Part shown: one piece after another, positions 29,447 through 38,196 of the stretch
Position numbering within the stretch: position 1 is the first letter of the stretch
Layout of the letters: the number at the start of each line of letters is the position of its first letter
Source of the DNA: Nocardioides sp. CER19
GTDB lineage: Bacteria > Actinomycetota > Actinomycetes > Propionibacteriales > Nocardioidaceae
NCBI RefSeq assembly: GCF_029846275.1
Contig: NZ_JARVWS010000002.1
Coordinates: forward strand, 992,001-1,056,000
Length of the DNA: 64,000 nucleotides
Direction of reading: 5' to 3'
Made by a program: the position numbers and the translations under genes
The notes under the pieces: model-generated
The model's input: only the letters and a program-made list of their open reading frames with translations
Databases searched by the model: none
What the model was told of the DNA's origin: nothing

Positions 29447-30283
29447 TCACTCTCCGGGGAAGCCGTAGAGGTGCGGCCGGCGGTCGACGAAGCGGTCGTT
29501 GAGCGGGCCGACGGCCTTGTCGCGCGCCTCGGCGAGGTCGCAGTCGGCGAGGAGCACCGCGGTCCGTCCGTCGAGCGGGCTGAGCGCCAGCGGGTAGCCC
29601 TCGGGCCCGGCGATGACCGAGCCGCCCACCCAGGACGTGCCGCGCTCCTCGCCGACCCTGTCGGCGACCGCGAGGAAGACGCGGTTGGTGGCGGCGGCGA
29701 CCTGGGCGGTCACCACCTCGAGCGGCCGCTCACCTGCGGGCCGGCCGGGATCGGGCCAGTTCACCGGGGCGCAGACCAGCTCGGCCCCGTCGAGTGCGAG
29801 CCGGCGTACCCACTCCGGGAACTCGAGGTCGTAGCAGACGAGGAGGCCGAGCCGGCCGTGGCGAGTGTCGACGACCGTCGGAGGAGCGTCGCCCGGGGTG
29901 AAGAACTCCGGCTCGCGGGCCCACAGGTGGACCTTGTGATACGTCGTCCGCAGCCCGTCGGCGTCGACCAGGACGGCGCTGTTGCGCAGCGTCCCGTCCG
30001 CCTCGAGCACGGCCAGGCCCGCCGCGACGACGACGTCGTGCTCGGCCGCCGACTCGTGCAGGGCGGCGATCGTCGGTCCGTCCAACGGCTCGGCGAGCGC
30101 CCGCGCCTCGTCGGCGTTGCGGAAGCAGTAGCCCGTGGTCGCGAGCTCGGGGAGCACGACGACCTGCGCGCCCGCGTGTGCTGCCGCGCCCACGGCGTCC
30201 AGCGCGCGCTGCCGGTTGCCGGGCACGTCGCCCATCTCGGGGGCGAGCTGGACGGCGGCGACGCTCGTCGGGTCGGTGCCCAT
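29447..30283 (-). CDS. Carbon-nitrogen hydrolase (nitrilase superfamily)
   Basis: 278 residues with an intact Glu-Lys-Cys triad: Glu in VVLPELATTGY, Lys in TYHKVHLWA and Cys in LGLLVCYDLEFPE. Members hydrolyse C-N bonds in amides, carbamoylated amines or nitriles; the short length and conserved features fit amidases such as omega-amidase or N-carbamoyl-type enzymes rather than nitrilases, but this is not decisive. ATG 30283 lies 2 bp after the APC permease stop. It belongs with the amidohydrolase and permease upstream, probably processing an imported amide. Confidence 0.88.
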   Translation of the reverse strand: MGTDPTSVAAVQLAPEMGDVPGNRQRALDAVGAAAHAGAQVVVLPELATTGYCFRNADEARALAEPLDGPTIAALHESAAEHDVVVAAGLAVLEADGTLRNSAVLVDADGLRTTYHKVHLWAREPEFFTPGDAPPTVVDTRHGRLGLLVCYDLEFPEWVRRLALDGAELVCAPVNWPDPGRPAGERPLEVVTAQVAAATNRVFLAVADRVGEERGTSWVGGSVIAGPEGYPLALSPLDGRTAVLLADCDLAEARDKAVGPLNDRFVDRRPHLYGFPGE

Positions 30284-30285
30284 GG

Positions 30286-31647
30286 TCAGGTCGCCGGCGC
30301 GGTGGTCGGCTCGATCTCGTCCTCGGAGAGGTCGAGGACGGGCGGGCGATGTCGGAAGCCGTGGGTGATCACGAGCAGGTAGACGACGCCGGCGGCGAAC
30401 CAGCTCAGACCGACCTTGAAGGTCGTCGACGAGAGGCTGGTCCACAGCCAGGCCGTGAGGGCGAAGCCGATCACCGGCACCACGCCGTAACGGACGAAGG
30501 CCGCCCGGCCGCGCTGGTGCTCGTCGACGAGGTAGTGCTTGACCACCGACAGGTTGACCATCGAGAACGCCACCAGGGCGCCGAAGCTGATCATCGACGA
30601 GGCCAGGTCGAGCGAGATGAACAGCGCGACCAGGGAGATGGCGCCGACGATGAGGACGGGGACGACCGGCGTGTGGAAGCGGGCGCTGAGGCGGCCGAAG
30701 ACCGGGCGGGGGAGCACCCCGTCGCGCCCCATCGCGAAGAGGATCCGCGACACGCTGGCCTGGGACGCCATCGCCGAGGCGAAGCAGCCCGCGACGTAGG
30801 CGGCGGTGAAGAACGAGACGAGGAACCCGCCGCCGACCAGGTGCATCACGTCGTTGGCCGCGGAGTCGGTGTCGGTGAACTTGGACGGGTCCGGGAAGAC
30901 CAGGTGGCCGACCCAGGCCAGCGCGATGAACAGGAGTCCGCCGCACAGCGTCACCAGCATGATCGCCCGCGGGATGGTGCGTCGCGGGTCGCGGGTCTCC
31001 TCCGACAGCGTGGAGATCGCGTCGAAGCCCAGGAAGGAGAGGCAGAGGATCGCGGCCCCGGACGCGAGCGTCGAGAAGTCGGCGGAATCGCCGAAGAACG
31101 ACGCGCCCAGGGCCGGCACGTCGTGCCCGGACAGGTAGTGGATCGACGTCGCGACGTAGGCGACGATGAAGACCGCCTGCGCGCCGACCAGCACCAGGTT
31201 GATCCGGGTCACCAGCTTGATGCCGAGCACGTTGAGGGTCGTGACGATCGCGATCGAGAGCAGGACCCACATCCAGGCCGGCGTGGACGTCCACTGGGCG
31301 TGCAGGAAGATGCCGATGACGAGGTAGTTGATCATCGGCAGGAAGACGTAGTCGAGCAGCAGGCTCCAGCCCGCGAGGAACCCGACGTGCGCGCCGAACG
31401 ACTTCTGCGTGTAGGTGTAGGCCGAGCCGGCGTACGGGTGCGCGACCACCATGCGGCCGTAGCTGTAGGCGGTGAACAGCATCGCGGCCAGGGTGAGCAC
31501 GTAGGCGCCGGGCAGGTGCCCGTCGGTCAGGTCGGTGACCACGCCGTAGGTCGTGAAGACCGTGAGCGGGACCATGTAGGCCAGGCCGAAGAGGATGAGC
31601 TCGAGTGTGCCGAGCACACGCTGGAAGCGGCCGGTCTGGTCGGGCAT
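30286..31647 (-). CDS. APC-family amino acid/amine permease
   Basis: 453 residues, about 12 membrane helices. The first helix region LGLTELILFGLAYMVPLTVF-like sequence (here LGTLELILFGLAYMVP) and AYTYTQKSFGAHVGFLAGWS with the central GFDAISTLSEETRDPRRTIP are typical of the PuuP/YeeF putrescine-importer type of the amino acid-polyamine-organocation superfamily. It probably imports an amine, amino acid or amide for the enzymes around it. ATG at 31647 lies 22 bp after the amidohydrolase stop, on the same transcript. Confidence 0.9.
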   Translation of the reverse strand: MPDQTGRFQRVLGTLELILFGLAYMVPLTVFTTYGVVTDLTDGHLPGAYVLTLAAMLFTAYSYGRMVVAHPYAGSAYTYTQKSFGAHVGFLAGWSLLLDYVFLPMINYLVIGIFLHAQWTSTPAWMWVLLSIAIVTTLNVLGIKLVTRINLVLVGAQAVFIVAYVATSIHYLSGHDVPALGASFFGDSADFSTLASGAAILCLSFLGFDAISTLSEETRDPRRTIPRAIMLVTLCGGLLFIALAWVGHLVFPDPSKFTDTDSAANDVMHLVGGGFLVSFFTAAYVAGCFASAMASQASVSRILFAMGRDGVLPRPVFGRLSARFHTPVVPVLIVGAISLVALFISLDLASSMISFGALVAFSMVNLSVVKHYLVDEHQRGRAAFVRYGVVPVIGFALTAWLWTSLSSTTFKVGLSWFAAGVVYLLVITHGFRHRPPVLDLSEDEIEPTTAPAT

Positions 31648-31669
31648 CAGGACTCCTCGGTCGGGTCGG

Positions 31670-33310
31670 TCAGGAGGCGCGGTGGACGACGCGGCCCGCG
31701 GCCACCGTGTGGGTGACCACCGCGTCGGTGGGGAGGACGGTCGGGGCGCCCGACCCGGGGAGCAGGTCGGTGTCGAGGACGGCGAGGTCGGCCCGCGTGC
31801 CGACCCGCAGCGTCGCGCCGTCGTCGTCGTGGTTGACGTACGCCGACCCGGCGGTGAAGGCGTGCAGGGCGGTCCGCAGGTCGAGCGCCTGGTGCGGGAG
31901 GAACGCGTCGGACCCCCGCATCGACGGGTCGACGCGGGTCACCGCGACCTCGATCTGGGGCAGCGGGTCGGCGGTGCTGACCGCCCAGTCGCTGCCCATC
32001 GCGAGCCGGGCCCCGTGCCTGACCAGGTCGGCGAACGGGAACTGCAGCGTCGAGCGCTCCTCGCCGAGGAACGGCAGCGTGAGGTCGTCCATCTGCGAGT
32101 CGTGCTGGGCCCAGTAGGCCTGGCAGTTGGCCACCACTCCCAGCTCGGCGAAGCGAGGCAGGTCGTCGGGGTGCACGAGCTGCAGGTGGGCGATGTGGTG
32201 GCGGAGGTCGAGCCTGCCGTGGGCTGCCTGGGCGGCGGCGACGGCGTCGAGGCAGTCGCGCGCGGCGCGGTCGCCGATCGCGTGCATGTGAACCTGGAAG
32301 CCCTCGCCGGACAGCGCGGTGACCGCCTGGGCCAGCAGGTCGCGCTCGACGTAGCTGAGGCCGCGGTTGTCCGTGTGACCGCCACAACCGTCGCAGTAGG
32401 GCTCGAGGAGGGCGCCCGTGTAGTTCTCCATCACCCCGTCGGCCATGATCTTCACGGTCGTGGGGTGGAAGCTGCCCACCGGGCCGGCGGCACGCCGCCC
32501 CAGCAGCTCCTCGACCTGCTCGAGGCCGCGGTGCCGGTCCCACCACAGTGCGCCCACCACGCGGGCGGTCAGCTCGCCCGAGCGGGCGAGCGACTCGTAC
32601 GCCGCCTGGGTGTCCGGGGTGACCCACGCGTCCTGCCATCCGGTGATCCCGAGCGAGTGCAGGTGGGCCTGGGCGACGCGGATCGCCTCCTCCCACTCCG
32701 GTCGCCCGGGCACCGGGAGGAAGCGGTCGCGGAAGGTGTAGGCGACGCCCTCGTGCAGCGTCCCGGTCGGCTCGCCGGTGGCCGGGTCGCGCTCGATGCG
32801 CCCGTCGACCGGGTCCGGGGTGGTCCGGTCGATGCCGCCGATCTCCAGGGCACGCGAGTTGACCCACGCGCCGTGCACGTCGCGGTTCATCAGGAAGACC
32901 GGACGGTCGGGGACGATCGCGTCGAGGTCCTCCTTGCTGGGGCAGCCTCGGGGGAAGTGCTCCATGGCCCAGCCGCCGCCGACGATCCACTCCGCGTCGG
33001 GGTGGCTCGCGGCGTAGTCGGCGATGTGCGCGAGGTAGGCGTCCTTCCCGGACAGGTCGTTGAGCCAGACCTGCAGCATCGTGTTGCCGGCGAACGGCGC
33101 GTGCACGTGCGCGTCCTGGAAGCCGGGCAGCACCATGCCGGCGCCCTCGATCACCTCGGTGCTCGGGCCGGTGAACTCGGCGACGGCCTCCGTGCCGAGC
33201 GCGACGATGCGATCGCCCCGGACAGCGATCGCGTCCGCGGTCGGGGTGTCGGCGTCCCAGGTGACGACGTGGGTGTCGCGGACGACGAGGTCGGCGTGCG
33301 CGTCGGGCAC
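31670..33310 (-). CDS. Amidohydrolase (YtcJ/NfdA-like)
   Basis: 546-residue amidohydrolase family 3 enzyme. Metal motif HVHAPF (QDAHVHAPFAG, HxH), a Lys in TTVKIMADGV that is carbamylated in relatives, His in QVHMHAIGDRA and HHIAHLQ, and catalytic Asp in LAMGSDWAVS. Characterised relatives include N-substituted formamide deformylase; the natural substrate here is unknown. GTG at 33310 is preceded by GAGGAG; an in-frame start at 33370 would cross the operator and is rejected. First gene of a four-gene operon with an APC permease, C-N hydrolase and MFS transporter, divergent from lacI. Confidence 0.9.
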   Translation of the reverse strand: MPDAHADLVVRDTHVVTWDADTPTADAIAVRGDRIVALGTEAVAEFTGPSTEVIEGAGMVLPGFQDAHVHAPFAGNTMLQVWLNDLSGKDAYLAHIADYAASHPDAEWIVGGGWAMEHFPRGCPSKEDLDAIVPDRPVFLMNRDVHGAWVNSRALEIGGIDRTTPDPVDGRIERDPATGEPTGTLHEGVAYTFRDRFLPVPGRPEWEEAIRVAQAHLHSLGITGWQDAWVTPDTQAAYESLARSGELTARVVGALWWDRHRGLEQVEELLGRRAAGPVGSFHPTTVKIMADGVMENYTGALLEPYCDGCGGHTDNRGLSYVERDLLAQAVTALSGEGFQVHMHAIGDRAARDCLDAVAAAQAAHGRLDLRHHIAHLQLVHPDDLPRFAELGVVANCQAYWAQHDSQMDDLTLPFLGEERSTLQFPFADLVRHGARLAMGSDWAVSTADPLPQIEVAVTRVDPSMRGSDAFLPHQALDLRTALHAFTAGSAYVNHDDDGATLRVGTRADLAVLDTDLLPGSGAPTVLPTDAVVTHTVAAGRVVHRAS

Positions 33311-33354
33311 TGATGTCTCCTCACGTGTGGGCTGTCGCACACGAAACCACTCGC

Positions 33355-33366
33355 CGAAACGTTTCG
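33355..33366. promoter_or_regulatory. LacI-type operator palindrome between amidohydrolase and lacI genes
   Basis: CGAAACGTTTCG is a perfect 12-bp palindrome with the central CG of LacI/GalR-family operators. It lies 45 bp upstream of the amidohydrolase start and 46-51 bp upstream of the regulator gene, so one site could control both divergent promoters. Confidence 0.72.
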
Positions 33367-33405
33367 ACAAGGGGTCTGACGAAGAAAATCCCTCCTCGGT
33401 AGGTT

Positions 33406-34389
33406 GTGCCCATGCCGCGCCGCCGCGTAACGATCCGGGACGTCGCTCGGGCCGCCGGGGTCTCGACGACCACGGTCTCCGAAGCGCTCTCCGGACGCGG
33501 CCGGACCGCCGAGGCGACCCGGGCGCGGGTCCGCGACGTGGCCGCCGACATCGGCTACGTCGCCAGCGCGACGGCGCGCAGCCTGCGCCTCGGGCGCTCC
33601 GGCGCGGTCGGCCTCTACGTGCCGGACCAGACCGTGGGGTTCGAGTACTACGCGCAGCTCTCGCGGGGCGCCGCCGAGGCCGCCCTCGGCCACGGTCTGG
33701 CCCTCACGCTCGTCCCGGCCTGGCACGACACGGAGCTGCTGAGGTCCCTGCACATCGACGGCCTGATCGTCTCCGACCCGGCCTCCGACGACCCGGTGCT
33801 CGACGTCCTGCGCGCGCTGCCCGTCCCGATGGTCACGGTCGAGGACGACCCCGCCCCCGGCGCCGAGCCGGCCGGGGTGGTCCGAGGCGACCACGTCGCC
33901 GCCACGCGCCGCCTGCTCGACCACCTGCACGACGCGGGGGCCGCGTCCGTCGCGGTCCTCGCCCCCGGCGCGGAGACCGCCTTCGGGCGGCAGGTGCGGG
34001 ACGGGTGCGCCGGGGTCGCCGGCGTACGCGTCGTCGACATCCGGCTGGCCTGGGAGCCGGCCGAGATCACCGCACGGGTCGACGAGGCGTTGTCGGAGGA
34101 CCCGGACGCGCTCGTGGTCGTCCCGGACGGCGCGGTGCTGGTCGCCCTGCACCACCTGCAGGGCCTCGGGGTGCGGGTGCCGGGCGACCTGCTCCTGGCG
34201 TCGTACGTCGACGCGCCGTCCCTCGAGACCGTCCGACCGCCGATCACCGCGGTGGACCTCGACCCACGCGGCACCGGCGCGGCGGCGGTCGGTGCGCTGG
34301 TCGACGCGATCGCCGGCCGGCGTACCTCGTCCGCGGCCACCGAGGTGCCGGCCCGGCTCCGTGTGCGGGAGTCGACCGGGGCTCGGTAG
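33406..34389 (+). CDS. LacI-family transcriptional regulator
   Basis: 327 residues (325 if the ATG at 33412 is used). N-terminal LacI HTH RRRVTIRDVARAAGVSTTTV with hinge helix (ATARSLRLGRSG), then a periplasmic-binding-like effector domain with AVGLYVPDQTVGFEYYAQLS, GLIVSDPASDDP, and the C-terminal LETVRPPITAVDLDPRGTGA. It most likely represses the divergent amidohydrolase operon and itself through the CGAAACGTTTCG site. Ligand unknown, though probably the operon's substrate or product. A histidine phosphatase gene begins 10 bp after its stop. Confidence 0.9.
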   Translation: MPMPRRRVTIRDVARAAGVSTTTVSEALSGRGRTAEATRARVRDVAADIGYVASATARSLRLGRSGAVGLYVPDQTVGFEYYAQLSRGAAEAALGHGLALTLVPAWHDTELLRSLHIDGLIVSDPASDDPVLDVLRALPVPMVTVEDDPAPGAEPAGVVRGDHVAATRRLLDHLHDAGAASVAVLAPGAETAFGRQVRDGCAGVAGVRVVDIRLAWEPAEITARVDEALSEDPDALVVVPDGAVLVALHHLQGLGVRVPGDLLLASYVDAPSLETVRPPITAVDLDPRGTGAAAVGALVDAIAGRRTSSAATEVPARLRVRESTGAR

Positions 34390-34399
34390 GTTCGCAGTC

Positions 34400-34957
34400 A
34401 TGCGCGATCTCTGGCTGGTCAGGCACGGCACGACCGAGTGGAGCCTCTCGGGCCGGCACACCGGGACCACCGACCTGCCTCTGCTGCCCGAGGGGGAGGA
34501 GACGGCGCGCGCGCTGGCCCCGCGGCTGGCGGGCACCGACTTCGGCCTGGTGCTGACCTCGCCCCGGCAGCGGGCCCGGCGGACGGCGGAGCTGGCCGGT
34601 TTCCCCGATGCTGTCGTCGACGACGACCTCGGTGAGTGGAACTACGGCGACTACGAGGGCGTCACCACCGACACGATCCGTGAGAAGGACCCCGACTGGA
34701 CGATCTGGAGCGGCGTCACGCCCGGCGGTGAGACCTGCGAGCAGGTCGGCACCCGGCTCGACCGGGTGATCGCCCGAGCCCGTGCCCAGGACGGGCACGT
34801 CCTCGTCTTCGGCCATGGACACGCGCTGCGCGCGCTGGCCGCCCGCTGGCTGGGCCTGCCGGCCGCCGACGGTCGGATGCTGCGCCTGGACACCGCCACC
34901 TTGTCGGTCCTCGGCTTCGAGCGCGAGCAGCCCGTCGTGCTGCACTGGAACTCCTAG
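34400..34957 (+). CDS. Histidine phosphatase family protein
   Basis: 185 residues. RHGTTEW with the phospho-accepting His in LVRHGTTEWSLSG, the Arg/His-containing LTSPRQRARRTAEL, EWNYGDYEG and a second His in VFGHGHALRAL complete the histidine phosphatase set. Most similar in style to actinobacterial gpm2-like acid phosphatases (M. tuberculosis Rv3214 lies in an equivalent region). Not a glycolytic mutase by length. ATG at 34400. May be read from the lacI transcript, though the two are unlikely to be functionally linked. Confidence 0.88.
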   Translation: MRDLWLVRHGTTEWSLSGRHTGTTDLPLLPEGEETARALAPRLAGTDFGLVLTSPRQRARRTAELAGFPDAVVDDDLGEWNYGDYEGVTTDTIREKDPDWTIWSGVTPGGETCEQVGTRLDRVIARARAQDGHVLVFGHGHALRALAARWLGLPAADGRMLRLDTATLSVLGFEREQPVVLHWNS

Positions 34958-35015
34958 CCCATCTCCTGGTTCGCCGACCCTTGACGCTCCCCGCTGCGCC
35001 CGCCACGGTGGGCGG

Positions 35016-35642
35016 GTGACGCCCGGCTGCCCACGCTGCCCGACCCCTGTCGCACCGGTCGACAGCAAGTGGTCGTGCCCCGAGCACGGGCTGGTCTCGC
35101 CGTTGTGGCGGCCGGGGGAGTCGTCCTATGACGAGTTCGCCGCCCACCTCGAGCTGGCCGGCGGCGTCCCGACCTACCTGCCCTGGCCGCTGAGCCCGGG
35201 CTGGCGGTTGACCGACTTCGGGGTGATCGCGGGGGAGGCCACCTACACCTGCGTCTCCGGCACGAGCGAGCTGGACGGCCCCGTCGACCTCATCGTCGTC
35301 GCCGAGGAGCCGACGACCGGGCTCGGTTCGCGCTGCGCGGGGACCCTCCACGACGATCCGGGGCACGAGCTCAGCGAGGGTCCGCCCGCCTCGAAGGTGC
35401 GCCTCGACGGGCAGCCCGTGCCGCTCTGGCTGGTCTCCACCAGCGACAACCCGGACGGCACGGCGTCGGAGTGGGACCGGTCAGTGCTCGCGGGCGAGGG
35501 CCGCGGCCGCTGGCTGTGGCTCGTGATCAGGCCGGCGTCGGCGCTGCTCCTTCTCCGCGACGGCTGGCTGCTGCGCGACGTCTCGACGCTGGGGCCCGCC
35601 CTGCTCGACGTGCCCTTCGGGGGCCCGGCCCCGTCCTGGTGA
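35016..35642 (+). CDS. DUF6758-like conserved protein with zinc-ribbon start
   Basis: 208 residues, cytosolic. N-terminal CPRCP and CPEHG cysteines/histidine form a possible zinc ribbon (residues 4-28), followed by LELAGGVPTYLPWPLSPGWR, which I recall from actinobacterial DUF6758 proteins. Function unknown. GTG at 35016. The C-terminal half is beta-rich (LVSTSDNPDGTASEWDRS, WLWLVIRPASALLLL). It precedes the PHP-domain gene by 40 bp, an arrangement I believe is conserved in this family of organisms. Confidence 0.74.
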   Translation: MTPGCPRCPTPVAPVDSKWSCPEHGLVSPLWRPGESSYDEFAAHLELAGGVPTYLPWPLSPGWRLTDFGVIAGEATYTCVSGTSELDGPVDLIVVAEEPTTGLGSRCAGTLHDDPGHELSEGPPASKVRLDGQPVPLWLVSTSDNPDGTASEWDRSVLAGEGRGRWLWLVIRPASALLLLRDGWLLRDVSTLGPALLDVPFGGPAPSW

Positions 35643-35682
35643 CGATGATGGAACCGCCGCGCGAACCTCATATCCTCAGCGG

Positions 35683-36558
35683 GTGCGCATCGACCTCCAC
35701 ACCCACTCGCGGGTGAGCGACGGCACCGATTCGCCCGAGGAGCTGGTGCGAGCGGCGCAGGCCGCCGGGCTCGACGTGCTCGCCCTCACCGACCACGACA
35801 CCGCCGAAGGCTGGGACGAGGCCGCGGCGACCGCCCGCGAGATCGGCCTCGAGCTCGTCCGCGGGATGGAGATCAGCACGCTCCACCAGGGGCGGAGCGT
35901 CCACCTCCTGGGCTACCTCCCCGACGCGACGTACCCGCCCCTCGCCGAGGAGCTCCAGCGAATCCTCGGCGGCCGGCAGCAGCGGCTGCCGATGATGGTC
36001 GAGCGGCTCCGCGGGCTCGGCGTCGAGATCACCGTCGAGGACGTCCTCGCCGTCTCGACGGACGCCGCCGCGTCGGGCCGGCCCCACGTCGCCGACGCCC
36101 TCGTCCGGCTCGGCGTCGTCCCGGACCGCGATGCGGCCTTCGACACCCTGCTCAGTGCCGGGCAGCCGGCGTACGTCGGCAGGTACGCCCCGCCGCTCGA
36201 CCAGGCGATCCGTCTGGTGGCCGACGCCGGCGGCGTCTCGGTCGTCGCCCACGTCTGGGGCCGCAGCAGGACCGAGCGGCCGGACGAGGTCGAGCTCGCC
36301 CGCCTGCAGGAGATCGGACTGACCGGCATCGAGGTCGACCACCAGGACCACTCCGAGGACCGGCGGCAGCGGCTGCGGGCGATCGCGGGCGACCTCGGCC
36401 TGGTCGTCACCGGCTCGAGCGACTACCACGGCACCGGCAAGACGATGCACGACCTCGGGATCAACACCACCGACCCGGAGGAGTACGGCCGGCTGCTCGA
36501 GGCGGCCGCCGCCGCCTCCGCCGCCAGCAGCCGCGAGACGCCCGAGGTCATCCGTTGA
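35683..36558 (+). CDS. PHP-domain phosphoesterase
   Basis: 291 residues of the PHP family with the metal motifs DLHTHSRVSDGT, LALTDHDT, VRGMEIST, VSVVAHVWGR, and C-terminal VVTGSSDYHGTG. Close in layout to RNase AM/YciV-type 5'-3' exonucleases or 3',5'-nucleoside bisphosphate phosphatases, acting on pAp or short RNAs; the exact activity is not proven by sequence alone. GTG start. Overlaps marC by four bases (TTGA), so translation is coupled. Confidence 0.9.
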   Translation: MRIDLHTHSRVSDGTDSPEELVRAAQAAGLDVLALTDHDTAEGWDEAAATAREIGLELVRGMEISTLHQGRSVHLLGYLPDATYPPLAEELQRILGGRQQRLPMMVERLRGLGVEITVEDVLAVSTDAAASGRPHVADALVRLGVVPDRDAAFDTLLSAGQPAYVGRYAPPLDQAIRLVADAGGVSVVAHVWGRSRTERPDEVELARLQEIGLTGIEVDHQDHSEDRRQRLRAIAGDLGLVVTGSSDYHGTGKTMHDLGINTTDPEEYGRLLEAAAAASAASSRETPEVIR

Positions 36559-37163
36559 ACCTCACGCTGATGGTCGAGGTCTTCGTGACCTTGTTCGTCA
36601 TCATGGACCCGGTCGGCACCGTCCCGATCTTCCTGTCGCTGACGTCGGGCCGCTCGGCCGCCCACGCCAGGCGCGCCGCCTGGCAGGCCGTGCTGGTGTC
36701 GTTCTTCGTCATCGTCGTCTTCGCCGTCTTCGGGCAGGGGATCCTCAACTACCTGTCGATCTCGCTGCCGGCGCTGCAGTGCGCCGGCGGCCTGCTGCTC
36801 CTGCTGGTGGCGCTCGAGCTGCTCACCGGCAAGGAGGACGAGCCGGTCGCGGGCTCCGGGTCCAACACCAACGTCGCCCTCGTCCCGCTCGGCACGCCGC
36901 TCCTCGCCGGGCCGGGCGCGATCGTCGCGACGATGGTGTTCACCAAGAGCGTCGACGGCTTCACCGACGTCGACGCCATCGCGGTCGGGATCATCGGCGT
37001 GCACGTCGTCCTGTGGCTGGCGATGCGCTTCTCGCTGCCGATCCTGCGCCTGATCAGGGAGAGCGGCGTCCTGCTCGTGACGCGGATCGCCGGTCTGCTG
37101 CTGTCCGCGATCGCGGTGCAGATGGTCGCCGACGCCGTCCGGGCGTTCATCGAGCAGGGGTAG
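36555..37163 (+). CDS. MarC-family integral membrane protein
   Basis: 202-residue MarC/UPF0056 protein with six predicted membrane helices. Family hallmarks: MDPVGTVPIFLSLTSG in helix 1 and PLGTPLLAGPGAIVATMVF near the middle, ending LLLSAIAVQMVADAVRAFIE. Function is unclear; once linked to multiple antibiotic resistance, later disproved in E. coli. TTG start overlaps the PHP gene stop, and no better start with a ribosome-binding site is seen. Likely cotranscribed with the PHP gene. Confidence 0.9.
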   Translation: MNLTLMVEVFVTLFVIMDPVGTVPIFLSLTSGRSAAHARRAAWQAVLVSFFVIVVFAVFGQGILNYLSISLPALQCAGGLLLLLVALELLTGKEDEPVAGSGSNTNVALVPLGTPLLAGPGAIVATMVFTKSVDGFTDVDAIAVGIIGVHVVLWLAMRFSLPILRLIRESGVLLVTRIAGLLLSAIAVQMVADAVRAFIEQG

Positions 37164-37299
37164 CCCCGGCCGCCCGACCTCGGCCGTCCTTGTCCCCGTC
37201 CGCCGGGGTGGGAGCCGGGCCGGCGACCACCCGACTGGCGGTGCCTCCTAGGATTTCGTCAGGCAGTCGCATCGAACCCACATCGCCGAGGAGTCGCCC

Positions 37300-38127
37300 G
37301 TGACCGAGGTCCAGCACCCGGAGAGCGCGGTGCCGGACCCGTTGGCCGAGATGACGGGACGACCGACGGGTCCGACGTACCGCCGGTTCGTGGCGATCGG
37401 TGACTCCTGGACCGAAGGCCTGGGAGATCCGGATCCGGAGCGGCCGAACGGGCTGCGGGGGTGGGCCGACCGGGTCGCCGAGGTGCTGGCGACCCGGTGC
37501 GACGACTTCGGCTACGCGAACCTCGCCATCCGGGGGCGACGCGTCGGGGAGATCCTCGAGGAACAGCTCGCGCCTGCGCTGGCCCTGGCGCCGGACCTCA
37601 TCAGCATCCAGGCCGGCGGTAACGACTTCCTCCGAGCCGGCATCGACATCGATGCGCTCGTCGAGGCGATCGACGGCGCCGTCGCCGCGTCGGTCGGGGC
37701 CGGTGCGGAGGTCGTGCTCTTCACCCACGGCGCCGCAGCCGCGGGTCCGTTCCGAGCGCTCCGAGGCAGGATCGCGATCTTCAACGAGCTCCTGCGGGAG
37801 GTCGTCGACGCGCGCGGGGTCGTGCTCGTCGACAACTGGCGGGTCCGTGAGGCGCGTGACCCCCGCTACTGGGACGCGGACCGGGTGCACCTCTCGCCGC
37901 TGGGCCACCACCGTGCGGCGATGCACGTGCTCGACGCCCTCGGCATCGAGCACCGCCTCGAGCCGCCGCTGCTGCCCGACGCGACGCCGCTGACGGGCCG
38001 GGATCGCGTCCTCGCCGAGCTGGACTGGGTCAGGCGGTTCGCCGCGCCCTGGGTCCGCCGGCGGTTGACCGGCCGCTCGCTGGGGGACGACATCGCGCCC
38101 AAGCGGCCGACCCTCTCGGCGATCTGA
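37300..38127 (+). CDS. SGNH/GDSL hydrolase
   Basis: 275 residues. Block I GDSW with the catalytic Ser (FVAIGDSWTEGLGD), block II Gly in LAIRGRR, block III Asn in ISIQAGGNDFLRAG, and block V with Asp/His in DRVHLSPLGHH. No signal peptide, so a cytosolic esterase or lipase-like enzyme; a Pro-rich N-terminus of 20 residues precedes. Last 40 residues are basic (APWVRRRLTGRS). GTG start at 37300, no clear Shine-Dalgarno except AGGAG nearby. Substrate unknown. Confidence 0.88.
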   Translation: MTEVQHPESAVPDPLAEMTGRPTGPTYRRFVAIGDSWTEGLGDPDPERPNGLRGWADRVAEVLATRCDDFGYANLAIRGRRVGEILEEQLAPALALAPDLISIQAGGNDFLRAGIDIDALVEAIDGAVAASVGAGAEVVLFTHGAAAAGPFRALRGRIAIFNELLREVVDARGVVLVDNWRVREARDPRYWDADRVHLSPLGHHRAAMHVLDALGIEHRLEPPLLPDATPLTGRDRVLAELDWVRRFAAPWVRRRLTGRSLGDDIAPKRPTLSAI

Positions 38128-38196
38128 CGCCGGTCGGGGAGTGGTCGAGGCCGTCGTCGGACCATGGCTCGGTAGGTGGGGCAGACGGTCGGTGCG

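Noticed and set aside
33310..33370. Upstream start of the amidohydrolase at 33370
   Set aside because: It would place the LacI operator palindrome inside the gene; GTG 33310 has a good GAGGAG site.
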